NCBI GenBank assembly: GCA_022766785.1
Contig: JALEOL010000025.1
Span: 1 to 64,000 of the forward strand
DNA length: 64,000 nucleotides
From: Oscillospiraceae bacterium
GTDB taxonomy: Bacteria; Bacillota; Clostridia; Oscillospirales; Ruminococcaceae
Direction: 5' to 3'
The notes below the pieces were generated by a model. That model did no database searches. It saw nothing but the letters and a program-made list of their open reading frames with translations, and was not told where the DNA came from. Shown here in pieces: positions 43,726-53,320 of this stretch (its first letter is position 1; every line of letters begins with the position of its first letter). The translations under genes were made by a program, and so were the position numbers.

Positions 43726-44892
43726 ATGAGCACGATAGAACAATTCAACCAATATGTAATGCCCTCCTACGGCAGATACGACCTGGTGCTTGAAAAGGGC
43801 GAGGGCAGACAGGCTGTGGACGAGAACGGCAAGGAATACATAGATTTTGGCAGCGGCATCGGCACGAATTCGCTGGGCTACTGCAACGAGGACTGGGTAA
43901 AGGCGGTCTGCGACCAGGCGCACAGGATCCAGCACACCTCGAATTATTACTACACAAAAGTACAGGCAGACTTCGCAAAGGCGCTCTGCGAGACCGCCGG
44001 CTACACTGATATGTTCTTCGGGAACTCCGGTGCGGAAGCTAACGAATGCGCGATAAAGATCGCCCGGAAGTACAGCTTCGACAAGTACGGCAAGGGTCGC
44101 CACAATATTATCACGCTGGTGAACAGCTTCCATGGCAGAACGCTCTGCACCCTGTCCGCCACCGGTCAGGAAGTGTTCCACAACTACTTCTTCCCGTTCG
44201 TTGAGGGATTTATCAACGTTGAGGCGAACAACATCGATGATCTCCGTGCAAAGCTGGACGATACCGTTTGCGCCGTTATGTTCGAGTACATTCAGGGCGA
44301 GGGCGGCGTTATGGCTCTCCAGCAGGAGTTCGTGGACGAGATATTCAGGCTTTGTGCCGAAAAGGACGTGCTGACTATCGCAGACGAGGTACAGACCGGC
44401 GTTGGCAGGACCGGTAAGTTCCTTGCCGGGGACAACTTTGGCAAAAAAGCTGATCTCACCACCCTTGCAAAGGGACTGGCAGGCGGCGTTCCTATCGGCG
44501 TCTGCCTTTCCGGAGAAAAGTGCGCGAAGGTGCTTACCCCCGGAACACACGGTTCAACCTTCGGCGGAAATCCCATTAGCTGCGCAGGCGGTCTTGCAGT
44601 ACTGAACACTGTAAACAAGCCCGGATTTCTGGACGAGGTCACTGCAAAGGGCGAATATATCCGCAAAAAGCTGCTCTCCTCCCCCGAGGTGGCTTCCGTG
44701 TCGGGCATCGGCATGATGATAGGCGCAGAGCTTAAAACCAAGAAAGCAGGCGATGTCGCAAAGGCTGCGCTTGACAAGGGACTGCTGATCCTCACTGCAA
44801 AAACAAAGGTTCGTCTGCTGCCGCCGCTCACGATAACATATGAGGAGATCGACAAGGGTATGGAGATACTTCTCGGTGTTCTGAACAGCTGA
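43726..44892 (+). CDS. argD: Acetylornithine aminotransferase
   Basis: A 388-residue class III aminotransferase. GNSGAEANE, SFHGRTLCTLS, the PLP Asp in IADEVQTGVGRTG, and the PLP Lys in TTLAKGLAGG. Uses glutamate as amino donor. AAGAGGTGAAGAA precedes ATG. The next gene begins 1 base after its stop. Confidence 0.96.
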   Translation: MSTIEQFNQYVMPSYGRYDLVLEKGEGRQAVDENGKEYIDFGSGIGTNSLGYCNEDWVKAVCDQAHRIQHTSNYYYTKVQADFAKALCETAGYTDMFFGNSGAEANECAIKIARKYSFDKYGKGRHNIITLVNSFHGRTLCTLSATGQEVFHNYFFPFVEGFINVEANNIDDLRAKLDDTVCAVMFEYIQGEGGVMALQQEFVDEIFRLCAEKDVLTIADEVQTGVGRTGKFLAGDNFGKKADLTTLAKGLAGGVPIGVCLSGEKCAKVLTPGTHGSTFGGNPISCAGGLAVLNTVNKPGFLDEVTAKGEYIRKKLLSSPEVASVSGIGMMIGAELKTKKAGDVAKAALDKGLLILTAKTKVRLLPPLTITYEEIDKGMEILLGVLNS

Positions 44893-44893
44893 T

Positions 44894-45325
44894 ATGGAAT
44901 ACCGCAACATCACTATAGGCGATCACGACCAGCTTTCAGCACTGTGGAAAAGCATTCCCGGAATGGGACTGAGAAGCCTGGACGACAGCCGGGCAGGAAT
45001 TGAAAAATATCTCCGGAGAAATCCCACCACGAGCTTTGCGGCAGTCGATAACGAAAAAATCATCGGCTGTATCCTCGGCGGTCATGACGGGCGGCGCGGT
45101 TTTATCTATCACACCTGCGTACACCCGGATCACCGCGGAAAGGGCGTAGGAAGTCGCCTTGTGAAGCTGTGCTGCGACGCGCTCCGTGCAGAGGGAATTA
45201 CAAAATGCGCCCTTGTCTGCTACTCCTCCAACGAATGCGGAAATGATTTCTGGCGATCACAGGGGTGGGAGCTGCGAAAAGATCTTCACTACTTCAATCT
45301 GTCGCTTGACGAAAATAACACCTGA
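44894..45325 (+). CDS. GNAT N-acetyltransferase inside the arg operon
   Basis: A 143-residue GNAT protein. HTCVHPDHRGKGVGSRLVKL is the acetyl-CoA binding segment (RGKGVG), followed by CALVCYSSNECGNDFWRSQG. It sits between argD and argF with tight spacing (1 and 17 bases), so it should be co-expressed. It could acetylate an arginine intermediate or a by-product. It is much shorter than classical ArgA and lacks the kinase-like domain. Substrate not shown. Confidence 0.85.
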   Translation: MEYRNITIGDHDQLSALWKSIPGMGLRSLDDSRAGIEKYLRRNPTTSFAAVDNEKIIGCILGGHDGRRGFIYHTCVHPDHRGKGVGSRLVKLCCDALRAEGITKCALVCYSSNECGNDFWRSQGWELRKDLHYFNLSLDENNT

Positions 45326-45342
45326 CGAAAGGAAATAATTCA

Positions 45343-46257
45343 ATGAAGCATTTATTAAAGCTGATGGATCTCTCCACTGAGGAGATCATCGACATTCTCA
45401 ACCTTGCCGACCAGCTCAAGTACGAGCAGAAGCACGGCATTCCCCACAACATTCTCAAGGGTCAGACCCTGGGCATGATTTTCCAGAAGTCCTCCACAAG
45501 AACGCGCGTTTCCTTTGAGACCGGCATGTATCAGCTGGGCGGTCAGGCGCTGTTCCTCTCCTCCCGGGATCTCCAGATAGGACGCGGCGAGCCTGTTCAG
45601 GACACCGCAAGAGTTCTTTCACGGTATCTCAGCGGTATCATGATCCGTACTTTCGAGCAGAAAGAAGTCGAGGATCTGGCGGCATACGGCTCTATCCCGA
45701 TAATCAACGGACTGACCGATTACTGCCACCCATGCCAGGTGCTTGCAGATCTCCAGACTGTACGCGAGTACAAGAACAAGCTGGACGGGCTGAAGTTCTG
45801 CTATATCGGCGACGGTAATAACATGGCGAACTCCCTCACCGTCGGCGCGCTCAAGGTTGGCATGAGCGTTTCCCTCGGCTGCCCGGAGGGCTACTACCCC
45901 GACCAGACTGTCATCGACTTTGCAAAGCAGTACCCCGGCAAGTTCCAGATAGTGAACGATCCCGTACAGGCTGCGGCGGACGCAGATGTGCTGTACACCG
46001 ATGTGTGGGCTTCCATGGGTCAGGAAGACGAAGCTGCAAAGCGCCGCCTTGTATTCAAGGGATACCAGATCAACGATGATGTAATGGCTTCCGCCAAGTC
46101 CGACGCAATGGTAATGCACTGCCTGCCTGCTCACCGCGAGGAAGAGATCACCGCAAAGGTATTTGAGGAGCACGCAAACGAGATATTCGACGAGGCAGAA
46201 AACAGACTGCACGCACAGAAGGCTGTTATGGTACGTCTCATGGCTCCCGACGCTTAA
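45343..46257 (+). CDS. argF: Ornithine carbamoyltransferase
   Basis: A 304-residue anabolic transcarbamoylase. Carbamoyl-phosphate site SSTRTRVSFE, DYCHPCQVLADL, DVWASMGQE and HCLPAH are present. Makes citrulline, which returns to argG. Ends the arginine cluster at a strong terminator. Confidence 0.96.
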   Translation: MKHLLKLMDLSTEEIIDILNLADQLKYEQKHGIPHNILKGQTLGMIFQKSSTRTRVSFETGMYQLGGQALFLSSRDLQIGRGEPVQDTARVLSRYLSGIMIRTFEQKEVEDLAAYGSIPIINGLTDYCHPCQVLADLQTVREYKNKLDGLKFCYIGDGNNMANSLTVGALKVGMSVSLGCPEGYYPDQTVIDFAKQYPGKFQIVNDPVQAAADADVLYTDVWASMGQEDEAAKRRLVFKGYQINDDVMASAKSDAMVMHCLPAHREEEITAKVFEEHANEIFDEAENRLHAQKAVMVRLMAPDA

Positions 46258-46273
46258 TTCAAAGATATACAGT

Positions 46274-46312
46274 AAATCCCACGGAGTGTATGTCAGCCGT
46301 GGGATTTTTTGC
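46274..46312 (+). terminator. Terminator of the arginine operon
   Basis: AAATCCCACGG pairs with CCGTGGGATTT, followed by TTTTT. Confidence 0.92.
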
Positions 46313-46373
46313 ATTCATAAATCGGACTATGCCCTCATAATATGTACAGAAAAAACTATTCTGGAGGTACAAA

Positions 46374-47294
46374 ATGACAGAGTTTCTGCCTGAGGGCTAC
46401 TTATTCAACACCGCCGAGAACCGCTCCTGCATCGCAAGCTTTTACTCGCTGAGCGAATGCATGACCACCGGCAGGATCATCGAAGCACCCTGCGTTATCT
46501 GCAACAGCCGCCACGATCTCATCGTAGACTTCGGTCATATGAGGGGCGTCATTCCCCGGGAAGAGGGCGCAATCGGCATTACCGAGGGAACGACAAAGGA
46601 CATCGCGCTGATATCCCGGGTCAACAAGCCGGTGGCTTTTATCGTTACCGATTTCCGCCGGGACGAACAGGGGGAGCTGTACGCCGTGCTCTCACGACGC
46701 GCAGCGCAGGAGAAATGCATGGCGGACTACCTCAGCCGGCTTATCCCCGGGGACATTATCCCTGCAAGGGTAACTCACCTGGAGCCTTTCGGATGCTTTG
46801 TTGACATCGGCTGCGGTATTCCTTCGCTAATTCCGATAGACATGATATCCGTGTCCAGGATCACCCACCCACAGGATCGCTTTCATGTCGGTCAGGATAT
46901 CTACGCAGTCGTGAAATCCCTGGATAACGGCAGGATATGCCTGTCGCACAAAGAGCTTCTCGGCACGTGGGAGGAGAACTCGTCCCTGTTCGAGCCGGGC
47001 GAGACCGTAACAGGGATCGTCCGGTCTATTGAGGACTACGGAATTTTCGTGGAACTTACGCCGAACCTTGCCGGGCTTGCGGAGCTGCGGCAGGACGTCA
47101 GGGTGAACAGCTGCGCCAGCGTCTACATAAAGGCGATAATCCCGGAAAAGATGAAAATAAAGCTCATCATCGTCAGTACGTCTGATAATGCGTACAGCGG
47201 TAATGAGCTGAAATATTTCATGACAAGCGGCCACATAGACAGCTGGATGTATTCCGGAGAAAACACCTCAAAGGTGATACAGACTATTTTTTGA
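46374..47294 (+). CDS. S1 RNA-binding domain protein
   Basis: A 306-residue protein. Residues about 28-115 form a divergent N-terminal part with a possible S1 fold (GRIIEAPCVICNSRHDLIVDFG). Two S1 domains follow (about 120-196: GDIIPARVTHLEPFGCFVDI; and about 204-270: GETVTGIVRSIEDYGIFVEL). Related to small RpsA-like proteins of Firmicutes that bind RNA. Its end overlaps the convergent rarA end by 11 bases. GGAGG precedes ATG 46374. Confidence 0.88.
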   Translation: MTEFLPEGYLFNTAENRSCIASFYSLSECMTTGRIIEAPCVICNSRHDLIVDFGHMRGVIPREEGAIGITEGTTKDIALISRVNKPVAFIVTDFRRDEQGELYAVLSRRAAQEKCMADYLSRLIPGDIIPARVTHLEPFGCFVDIGCGIPSLIPIDMISVSRITHPQDRFHVGQDIYAVVKSLDNGRICLSHKELLGTWEENSSLFEPGETVTGIVRSIEDYGIFVELTPNLAGLAELRQDVRVNSCASVYIKAIIPEKMKIKLIIVSTSDNAYSGNELKYFMTSGHIDSWMYSGENTSKVIQTIF

Positions 47295-48528
47295 CTTGAC
47301 TCCAGTACTCCTTTGCGGCTTTTTCCAGCTTGTTGTCGCCGTATTCGTAGTACACATGATCCTTGATCGGGTCGGGAAGATACTGCTGCTTCACCCAGTG
47401 GTTCGGGTAGTCGTGCGGATAGAGATAATGCTGACCCTTGACCGCAGCGCCCTCGCCGTCGCAATGTACATTCTGGAGCTGTCTCGGGAAATCGTAGGCA
47501 GCTCCGCCTTTTATGTCCTCCATTGCAGCGCCTATCGCCTTGTATGCGCTGTTGGATTTCGGCGATGTGGCAAGAAGTATAACAGCCTCCGCAAGCGGTA
47601 TCCTAGCCTCCGGAAGCCCAAGCTGCATGGCGCTGTCAACGCACGCCTTGACTATCGGCATTGCCTGGGGATACGCAAGCCCAATATCCTCGCTGGCGAT
47701 AACAAGCAGCCTGCGCGAAAGCGAGATGATATCCCCTGCCTCCATAAGCCGCGCGGCGTAGTGGAGCGCAGCATTTTCGTCCGAGCCGCGTATCGACTTC
47801 TGGAGCGCTGAGAGCAGGTCGTAATGCTGATCGCCGTCCCGGTCATAGCGCATGTTGCTGCGCTGAGTGAGTTCTTTTGCAAGGTCAGGAGTAATTCTGC
47901 CGTCATTGCAGGTTAGAGCGCATAGCTCCACCGTATTCAACGACTTACGGACGTCTCCTCCGCAACCGTGACAGATGTACTTCACAGCTTCATCGTCAAG
48001 GATATATTCGACACCGGTCTCCTCCGTCATACAGGCAAATCCGCGCCGAACCGCTTTTTCCAGCTCCGCAGGCTGCACCGGCTTGAATTCAAACACGGTG
48101 CTCCGGGACAATATCGCGTTGTACACATAGAAGTACGGGTTTTCTGTGGTGGAAGCTATCAGCGTGATACTGCCGTCCTCGATGTATTCCAGCAGGCTCT
48201 GCTGCTGCTTTTTGTTGAGGTACTGTATCTCGTCAAGGTACAGCAGTATGCCGTTCGTCCCGAGAAAGGTGTCCACCTCGCTCACCACGCTCTTGATATC
48301 CCCGGTGGAAGCCGAGGTGCCGTTGAGCTTGTGCAGCCGCATATTCGCGGACTCCGCAATTATCCTTGCAACAGTGGTCTTTCCCACGCCGGACGGCCCG
48401 TAAAATATCATATTAGGAATTCGTCCGCTCTCGATAATTCTCGAAAGCGGACGGTTTTTTCCGATCAGATGTGACTGCCCCACCACATCGTCAAGTGATG
48501 AAGGGCGTATTCTGTCAGCTAATGGCAT
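47284..48528 (-). CDS. rarA: Replication-associated recombination protein A (RarA/MgsA)
   Basis: A 414-residue clamp-loader-like AAA ATPase acting at stalled forks. DVVGQSHLIG, Walker A GPSGVGKTTVA (about 45-55), Walker B LYLDEIQYLNKKQQ, sensor STTENPYF, and the C-terminal tetramerisation region (DFPRQLQN..YLYPHDYPNHWV). Lies 1 base after prs on the same strand. Confidence 0.95.
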   Translation of the reverse strand: MPLADRIRPSSLDDVVGQSHLIGKNRPLSRIIESGRIPNMIFYGPSGVGKTTVARIIAESANMRLHKLNGTSASTGDIKSVVSEVDTFLGTNGILLYLDEIQYLNKKQQQSLLEYIEDGSITLIASTTENPYFYVYNAILSRSTVFEFKPVQPAELEKAVRRGFACMTEETGVEYILDDEAVKYICHGCGGDVRKSLNTVELCALTCNDGRITPDLAKELTQRSNMRYDRDGDQHYDLLSALQKSIRGSDENAALHYAARLMEAGDIISLSRRLLVIASEDIGLAYPQAMPIVKACVDSAMQLGLPEARIPLAEAVILLATSPKSNSAYKAIGAAMEDIKGGAAYDFPRQLQNVHCDGEGAAVKGQHYLYPHDYPNHWVKQQYLPDPIKDHVYYEYGDNKLEKAAKEYWSQVKK

Positions 48529-48529
48529 A

Positions 48530-49684
48530 TCAAAGACCTCTGTGCTCTCTGAGCAAAGCCTTTATCTTCTCGTGGGGATCGATCACGTTGCTGATAGAGG
48601 TGTCGTGGTTGATCGAAGCGATGAAGTATGCCAGATACTTGGAAACATCGACCTCCTTGAACCACGGACGGGACAGCAGCTCCGGCGTGCGGTAGGACAG
48701 ATTTGTGCCAAACACACCGTGGATAAGTCCCTTTTCATAAGCCTCATCGAACTTCTGAAGACCCTTTGTGAATATCGGATAGGTCGCATAAGCAAACATT
48801 CTCTTTGCCTTGCGGGCTTTCAGCTCCTTTGCGATATCAAGCATGGATTCGCCGGAAGAAATGATGTCGTCCGCAACGAAAACGTCCTTGCCCTCAACGG
48901 AAGCGCCAAGATACTCATGCGCTACAATGGGGTTGCGCCCGTCAACTATCGTAGAATAATCACGGCGCTTGTAGAACATACCCATATCAACTTCCATGAC
49001 AGAGGCATAGAACATGTTTCTCTGAAGTGCGCCCTCATCAGGACTTACCACCATGAAATGATCCTTATCAATGATAAGATCCGGGAAATCCTTGAACATT
49101 GCCTTCAGCACCTGATAGGACGGAATCACGTTATCAAAGCCCATGAGCGGCACCGCGTTGCAGACTCTGGGGTCGTGGGCGTCAACAGTAACGAGGTTGG
49201 ATACGCCCATTCTCTGCATCTCCTGGAGAGCAACAGCGCAGTCCAGGGACTCGCGGTAGCTTCTTCTGTGCTGACGTCCGCCGTAAAGCAGCGGCATGAT
49301 GACGTTGATACGGTGCGGCTTACCGCTTGCCGCCTGGATAATCCTCATCAGATCCATGTAGTGATCGTCCGGGGACATGCTGTTTTCCTGGTCGAAAAGC
49401 TTGTACTTCACGCTGTAATTTCCAACGTCCACAAGAATGAACAGATCCTTGCCGCGCACGGTGCTCTTGATAAGTCCCTTTGCGTCGCCGGACTGGAAAC
49501 GGGGGCACTGGCACTCGATCATGTAATCCTCATGTTCCATGCCGTTTCTGTCAGCCCATCTTTCAAGATAGCTGTTGATCTTTGCGCCAAGCTCCTGCGT
49601 GCCGTTCATACAGATAAGTCCAAGGGGAGCGACGGAGTTGAAGTTCTGATATAAAACCTCGGTGTTCTTGACAGTTGTCATCAT
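48530..49684 (-). CDS. prs: Ribose-phosphate pyrophosphokinase (long form)
   Basis: A 384-residue PRPP synthetase, longer than the usual 310-320. PRPP-loop VFVADDIISSGESMLDIA and VTVDAHDPRVCN flexible-loop region are present; extra length is at the N terminus and before the C terminus. Supplies PRPP for the pur genes in this window. ATG 49684 follows AAGGAAG. Downstream of glyA, with an 8-base-pair hairpin (49722-49749) between them. Confidence 0.9.
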   Translation of the reverse strand: MMTTVKNTEVLYQNFNSVAPLGLICMNGTQELGAKINSYLERWADRNGMEHEDYMIECQCPRFQSGDAKGLIKSTVRGKDLFILVDVGNYSVKYKLFDQENSMSPDDHYMDLMRIIQAASGKPHRINVIMPLLYGGRQHRRSYRESLDCAVALQEMQRMGVSNLVTVDAHDPRVCNAVPLMGFDNVIPSYQVLKAMFKDFPDLIIDKDHFMVVSPDEGALQRNMFYASVMEVDMGMFYKRRDYSTIVDGRNPIVAHEYLGASVEGKDVFVADDIISSGESMLDIAKELKARKAKRMFAYATYPIFTKGLQKFDEAYEKGLIHGVFGTNLSYRTPELLSRPWFKEVDVSKYLAYFIASINHDTSISNVIDPHEKIKALLREHRGL

Positions 49685-49721
49685 TTGATCTTCCTTCATA
49701 TTTTCTATATTTGGCAGAATT

Positions 49722-49749
49722 CATTCTCCCCTGCTGACAGAGGAGAATG
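49722..49749 (-). other. Hairpin in the glyA-prs gap
   Basis: CATTCTCC (49722-49729) and GGAGAATG (49742-49749) pair around a 12-base loop. There is no T run on the minus strand, so it is probably a 5' leader hairpin or mRNA-processing site, not a terminator. Confidence 0.5.
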
Positions 49750-49768
49750 CGATTATACTCATGAGATA

Positions 49769-51022
49769 TTATTCATAAAGAGGATACTTTGCGCAGATAT
49801 CGTTTACCATTGCGCGAACCTTTTCCTTATTGCCCTCAAAGTCCTTTGCGGTGAGGTAGATGCACTCGCCGATAACGCGCATGTCGTCCTCTTTCAGACC
49901 TCTTGTGGTGACAGCAGGCGTGCCGATACGAACGCCGGAGGTGAACGCAGGCTTCTGAGGATCGTTCGGAATGGCGTTCTTGTTTACGGTGATGTAGCAC
50001 TCGTCGAGGTTGGTTTCAAGCTCCTTGCCGGTGATGTTGAACGGACGGAGATCGACCAGCATCAGGTGATTGTCAGTTCCGCCGGAAACGAGCTGGAAGC
50101 CCTTTTCGAGCAGGGTGTCAGCAAGAACCTTTGCATTCTTCACGATCTGAGCGCCGTACTCCTTAAATTCAGGCTTGAGGGCTTCGCCGAAGCATACAGC
50201 CTTTGCAGCGATGATGTGCATGAGAGGACCGCCCTGCGTTCCGGGGAAAATAGCGGAGTTGATCTTCTTTGCGATGTATTCGTTGTTGGTGAGGATAAGA
50301 CCGCCTCTGGGACCGCGGAGAGTCTTGTGTGTAGTCGTTGTAACGATGTCTGCGTAAGGAACAGGGCTCATGTGCTGACCAGCCGCAACAAGACCGGCGA
50401 TGTGCGCCATATCAACCATGAGATAAGCGCCGACTGCTCTGGCAATGGCGGACAGCTTCTCAAAGTCGATAGCTCTGGGGTACGCGGACGCGCCTGCAAC
50501 GATGAGCTTGGGCTTGCACTTGTTCGCCTGCTTGTAAAGCTCCTCATAGTCGATGAAGCCATCGTCGTTGGTGCCGTAGGATACGAAGTTGAAATACTTG
50601 CCGGAGATATTCACCGGAGAGCCGTGAGTGAGATGACCGCCGTGAGCAAGGCTCATGCCCATAACAGTATCTCCGGGCTGAAGCAGAGCCACATAAACCG
50701 CAGTGTTCGCCTGTGCTCCGGAGTGTGCCTGAACGTTCGCAAATTTCGCGCCGAACAGCTTCTTTGCACGCTCGATAGCGATATTCTCGACGATATCCAC
50801 GTCCTCGCAGCCGCCGTAGTAGCGCTTTCCGGGATAGCCCTCGGCATACTTGTTGGTGAGCACGCTGCCCATTGCCGCCATTACCGCCGGGGATACTATG
50901 TTCTCGCTTGCGATAAGCTCAAGGTTTCTTTTCTGGCGCTTGAGCTCCAGACCCATTGCGTCAGCGACCTCGCTGTCATAATTACCCAGGAAGCCGATGG
51001 TGTCCACGATATCATTATACAT
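49769..51022 (-). CDS. glyA: Serine hydroxymethyltransferase
   Basis: A 417-residue PLP enzyme making glycine and methylene-tetrahydrofolate from serine. [40 protein letters not shown], and PLP Lys in [13 protein letters not shown]. Strong codon bias fits high expression. GAAAGGAGC precedes ATG 51022. Confidence 0.97.
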   Translation of the reverse strand: MYNDIVDTIGFLGNYDSEVADAMGLELKRQKRNLELIASENIVSPAVMAAMGSVLTNKYAEGYPGKRYYGGCEDVDIVENIAIERAKKLFGAKFANVQAHSGAQANTAVYVALLQPGDTVMGMSLAHGGHLTHGSPVNISGKYFNFVSYGTNDDGFIDYEELYKQANKCKPKLIVAGASAYPRAIDFEKLSAIARAVGAYLMVDMAHIAGLVAAGQHMSPVPYADIVTTTTHKTLRGPRGGLILTNNEYIAKKINSAIFPGTQGGPLMHIIAAKAVCFGEALKPEFKEYGAQIVKNAKVLADTLLEKGFQLVSGGTDNHLMLVDLRPFNITGKELETNLDECYITVNKNAIPNDPQKPAFTSGVRIGTPAVTTRGLKEDDMRVIGECIYLTAKDFEGNKEKVRAMVNDICAKYPLYE

Positions 51023-51058
51023 TTCGGAAATGCTCCTTTCTGATTATCCGTTGATTTT

Positions 51059-51087
51059 ATTATAACCTAATTTTTACTCAAATGCAA
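51059..51087 (-). promoter_or_regulatory. Promoter of glyA
   Basis: Minus strand TTGCAT (51087-51082), 17-base spacer, TATAAT (51064-51059). Confidence 0.72.
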
Positions 51088-51165
51088 CCGTTTAGCCGCA
51101 TTTCAATGTAATTTACATGAATATTCCCCACCGGGGGACATTTTTTGTGGAAAAGCGATAAAGCC

Positions 51166-51219
51166 TTAAGGCAACACCGCACAAAGAGCATTTTTTGATT
51201 TTGTACGGTATTGCCTTAA
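51166..51219. repeat. Small inverted-repeat element near the leu operon end
   Basis: TTAAGGCAACACCGCACAAA (51166-51185) recurs inverted at 51200-51219 with 2 differences. The ends read TTAAGG-AA-CAC-G, which resembles the TAAGGAAGCACTG ends of the element at the window start. It may be a small MITE of a related family. Confidence 0.6.
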
Positions 51220-51241
51220 AAGCCGTGCGGAAAACACGGCT
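51220..51241 (-). terminator. Terminator of the leu operon
   Basis: Minus strand GCCGTG pairs with CACGGC around a 7-base loop, followed by TTTT. It abuts the inverted-repeat element. Confidence 0.8.
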
Positions 51242-51250
51242 TGGCAGTTA

Positions 51251-52333
51251 TCAGATGTATTCCGCGATCTTGCTTCCCATTTCGGAGCAGGACAGCAGCT
51301 TCATTCCATCGGACATGATATCTCCGGTTCTGAAACCGTCCTTTATCGTCTGGCGGACAGCGTTCTCGACAGCGTCTGCTTCTTCGTTCATGTCAAAGGA
51401 ATAGCGCAGCATCATCGCAGCGGAAAGGATAGTTGCGATAGGGTTTGCCTTATTCTGACCGGCAATGTCGGGCGCAGAACCGCCGGACGGCTCGTACAGA
51501 CCGAACTTTGTCTCGTTCATGCTGGCAGAGGGAAGCATGCCGATAGATCCGGTGATCATGGAAGCCTCATCGGACAGAATATCGCCGAACATGTTCTCCG
51601 TCACCATAACGTCAAACTGCGCAGGATCCTTTACCAGCTGCATTGCGGAGTTATCCACCAGCATATGCTCCAGCTTTACCTCGGGATAGTCCTTTGCGAC
51701 CTCCTCGACGACCTTTCTCCACAGTCTGGAGCTGTCCAGAACGTTCGCCTTGTCAACGCTGGTGACTTTCTTGCGGCGCTTCATTGCCACATCGAACGCC
51801 TTGACCGCAATGCGGCGGATCTCGTTTTCATTGTAGCTGAGAGTATCAACGGCGGTCATTACGCCGTCTACTTCCCCGGTGTGGCGCTCGCCGAAGTACA
51901 GTCCGCCGGTAAGCTCGCGCATGATGAGCATGTCGAAGCCCTTTTCGCTGATCTCGGTTTTGAGCGGACACGCACCGGAGAGCTCACTGAACAGCAGGCA
52001 GGGACGCAGGTTCGCGAACAGCCCCAGTGACTTGCGTATCTTCAGCAGACCTGCCTCCGGGCGGAGGTTCGCCGGGAGCTTGTACCACGGGGACTTGGTG
52101 GTGTCGCCGCCGATAGAACCCATAAGCACTGCGTCGGAAGCCTTGCAGCGCCCGATAGTCTCGTCCGTCAGCGGTACGCCGTTTGCGTCGATAGAGCAGC
52201 CGCCCATCAGCAGCTGTTCATAGTTGAACTTGTGACCGAATTTTTCTGCGACCTTATCCAGTACCTTCATAGCCTCGGTGACTATTTCCGGCCCGATACC
52301 GTCGCCCTTTATCACTGCGATATTCTTTTCCAT
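51251..52333 (-). CDS. leuB: 3-isopropylmalate dehydrogenase
   Basis: A 360-residue NAD-dependent beta-decarboxylating dehydrogenase. [11 protein letters not shown] start, [19 protein letters not shown] substrate loop, [21 protein letters not shown] and [13 protein letters not shown]. Third enzyme of the leucine branch. Downstream of leuC, leuD and a GNAT gene. Confidence 0.96.
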   Translation of the reverse strand: MEKNIAVIKGDGIGPEIVTEAMKVLDKVAEKFGHKFNYEQLLMGGCSIDANGVPLTDETIGRCKASDAVLMGSIGGDTTKSPWYKLPANLRPEAGLLKIRKSLGLFANLRPCLLFSELSGACPLKTEISEKGFDMLIMRELTGGLYFGERHTGEVDGVMTAVDTLSYNENEIRRIAVKAFDVAMKRRKKVTSVDKANVLDSSRLWRKVVEEVAKDYPEVKLEHMLVDNSAMQLVKDPAQFDVMVTENMFGDILSDEASMITGSIGMLPSASMNETKFGLYEPSGGSAPDIAGQNKANPIATILSAAMMLRYSFDMNEEADAVENAVRQTIKDGFRTGDIMSDGMKLLSCSEMGSKIAEYI

Positions 52334-52346
52334 TATTGTAGCCTTT

Positions 52347-52805
52347 CTATATGATATCGATCTTCATGCGCAGTTCCTCGCCGGGAATTCCGTTTCTGGC
52401 GGGTCTGCGCTTTCCGTCACTCTGAAATCCGAATTCCGTGAAGAACCGCATCGCTTCGGCATTATTCTCATTCACCCACAGGAAAGCGTTCTTCATTCTC
52501 ATGCTGCGCATATTCCTCAGAGAATGCGACAGCAGCTTTCTGCCAAGCCCGATACGCCGGTGATCGCCGGTTATACAGATAATGCCTATCTCACAGCTGT
52601 CAGGTATCATTGAGCTTGTACACACGCAGACCCCCTCATTCCGTTTGTCGCAGGAGACAACGGAAATGAGCAGCGCCTGTTTCATGCACCATGTGAAATA
52701 AACGGAGTCAAAATGCCGGGTGTACTCTCCGGTGTCAGCTATTCCGGACAATTCCACCGGAGAAAACTGCGAAGACTTCAGAACGTTCTGAATATTAATT
52801 ATCAC
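52347..52805 (-). CDS. GNAT N-acetyltransferase inside the leu operon
   Basis: A 152-residue GNAT protein. [21 protein letters not shown] is the acetyl-CoA motif; [17 protein letters not shown] is the C-terminal GNAT signature. It starts with GTG at 52805, with a G-rich site upstream. Spaced 21 bases from leuD and 13 from leuB, so probably co-transcribed. Substrate unknown. Confidence 0.85.
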   Translation of the reverse strand: MIINIQNVLKSSQFSPVELSGIADTGEYTRHFDSVYFTWCMKQALLISVVSCDKRNEGVCVCTSSMIPDSCEIGIICITGDHRRIGLGRKLLSHSLRNMRSMRMKNAFLWVNENNAEAMRFFTEFGFQSDGKRRPARNGIPGEELRMKIDII

Positions 52806-52826
52806 AGAACCGCCCCCTCGGATAAA

Positions 52827-53309
52827 TTACCCCTTGAGCGAATTCAGAAGTCCGCCCTTGTTAATGATCTCCTTGATGAAATCCGGGAACGGCTGAGCCT
52901 GGTAGGTCTTGCCCTTTGTGACATTAGTTATCATGCCGGTGTCAAAATCAATATCCACCTCGTTGCCATCGTCGATATCCTTTGCGGCAGCGTCGCATTC
53001 AAGTATCGGCAGACCTATATTGATCGCGTTGCGGTAGAATATCCTTGCGAAAGTGGACGCGATAACGCACGCAATACCGCTTTCCTTGATAGCTATCGGA
53101 GCGTGCTCACGGGAGCTGCCGCAGCCGAAGTTGAGGTTTGCGACCATGATGTCGCCGGGCTTCACCCTGTTCACGAAATCCTTGTCGATATCCTCCATGC
53201 AGTGGGAGGCAAGCTCCTTGTGATCTGCGGTGTTGAGATATCTTGCCGGGATTATTACGTCTGTATCTACATTATCGCCGTACTTATGTACTATGCCGTG
53301 TGCTTTCAT
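52827..53309 (-). CDS. leuD: 3-isopropylmalate dehydratase small subunit
   Basis: A 160-residue small subunit of the Clostridial/archaeal type. [32 protein letters not shown], and [16 protein letters not shown]. Works with LeuC to isomerise isopropylmalate. AGGAGG precedes ATG, 11 bases after leuC. Confidence 0.96.
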   Translation of the reverse strand: MKAHGIVHKYGDNVDTDVIIPARYLNTADHKELASHCMEDIDKDFVNRVKPGDIMVANLNFGCGSSREHAPIAIKESGIACVIASTFARIFYRNAINIGLPILECDAAAKDIDDGNEVDIDFDTGMITNVTKGKTYQAQPFPDFIKEIINKGGLLNSLKG

Positions 53310-53320
53310 ATTTGCCCTCC

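Noticed and set aside
49685..51043. 452-codon open frame on the plus strand opposite glyA
   Set aside because: Antisense shadow of a highly biased gene; no ribosome site and no recognisable domain. The same applies to long frames opposite prs (48542-49654), lon (27934-28917) and argD (43540-44550).
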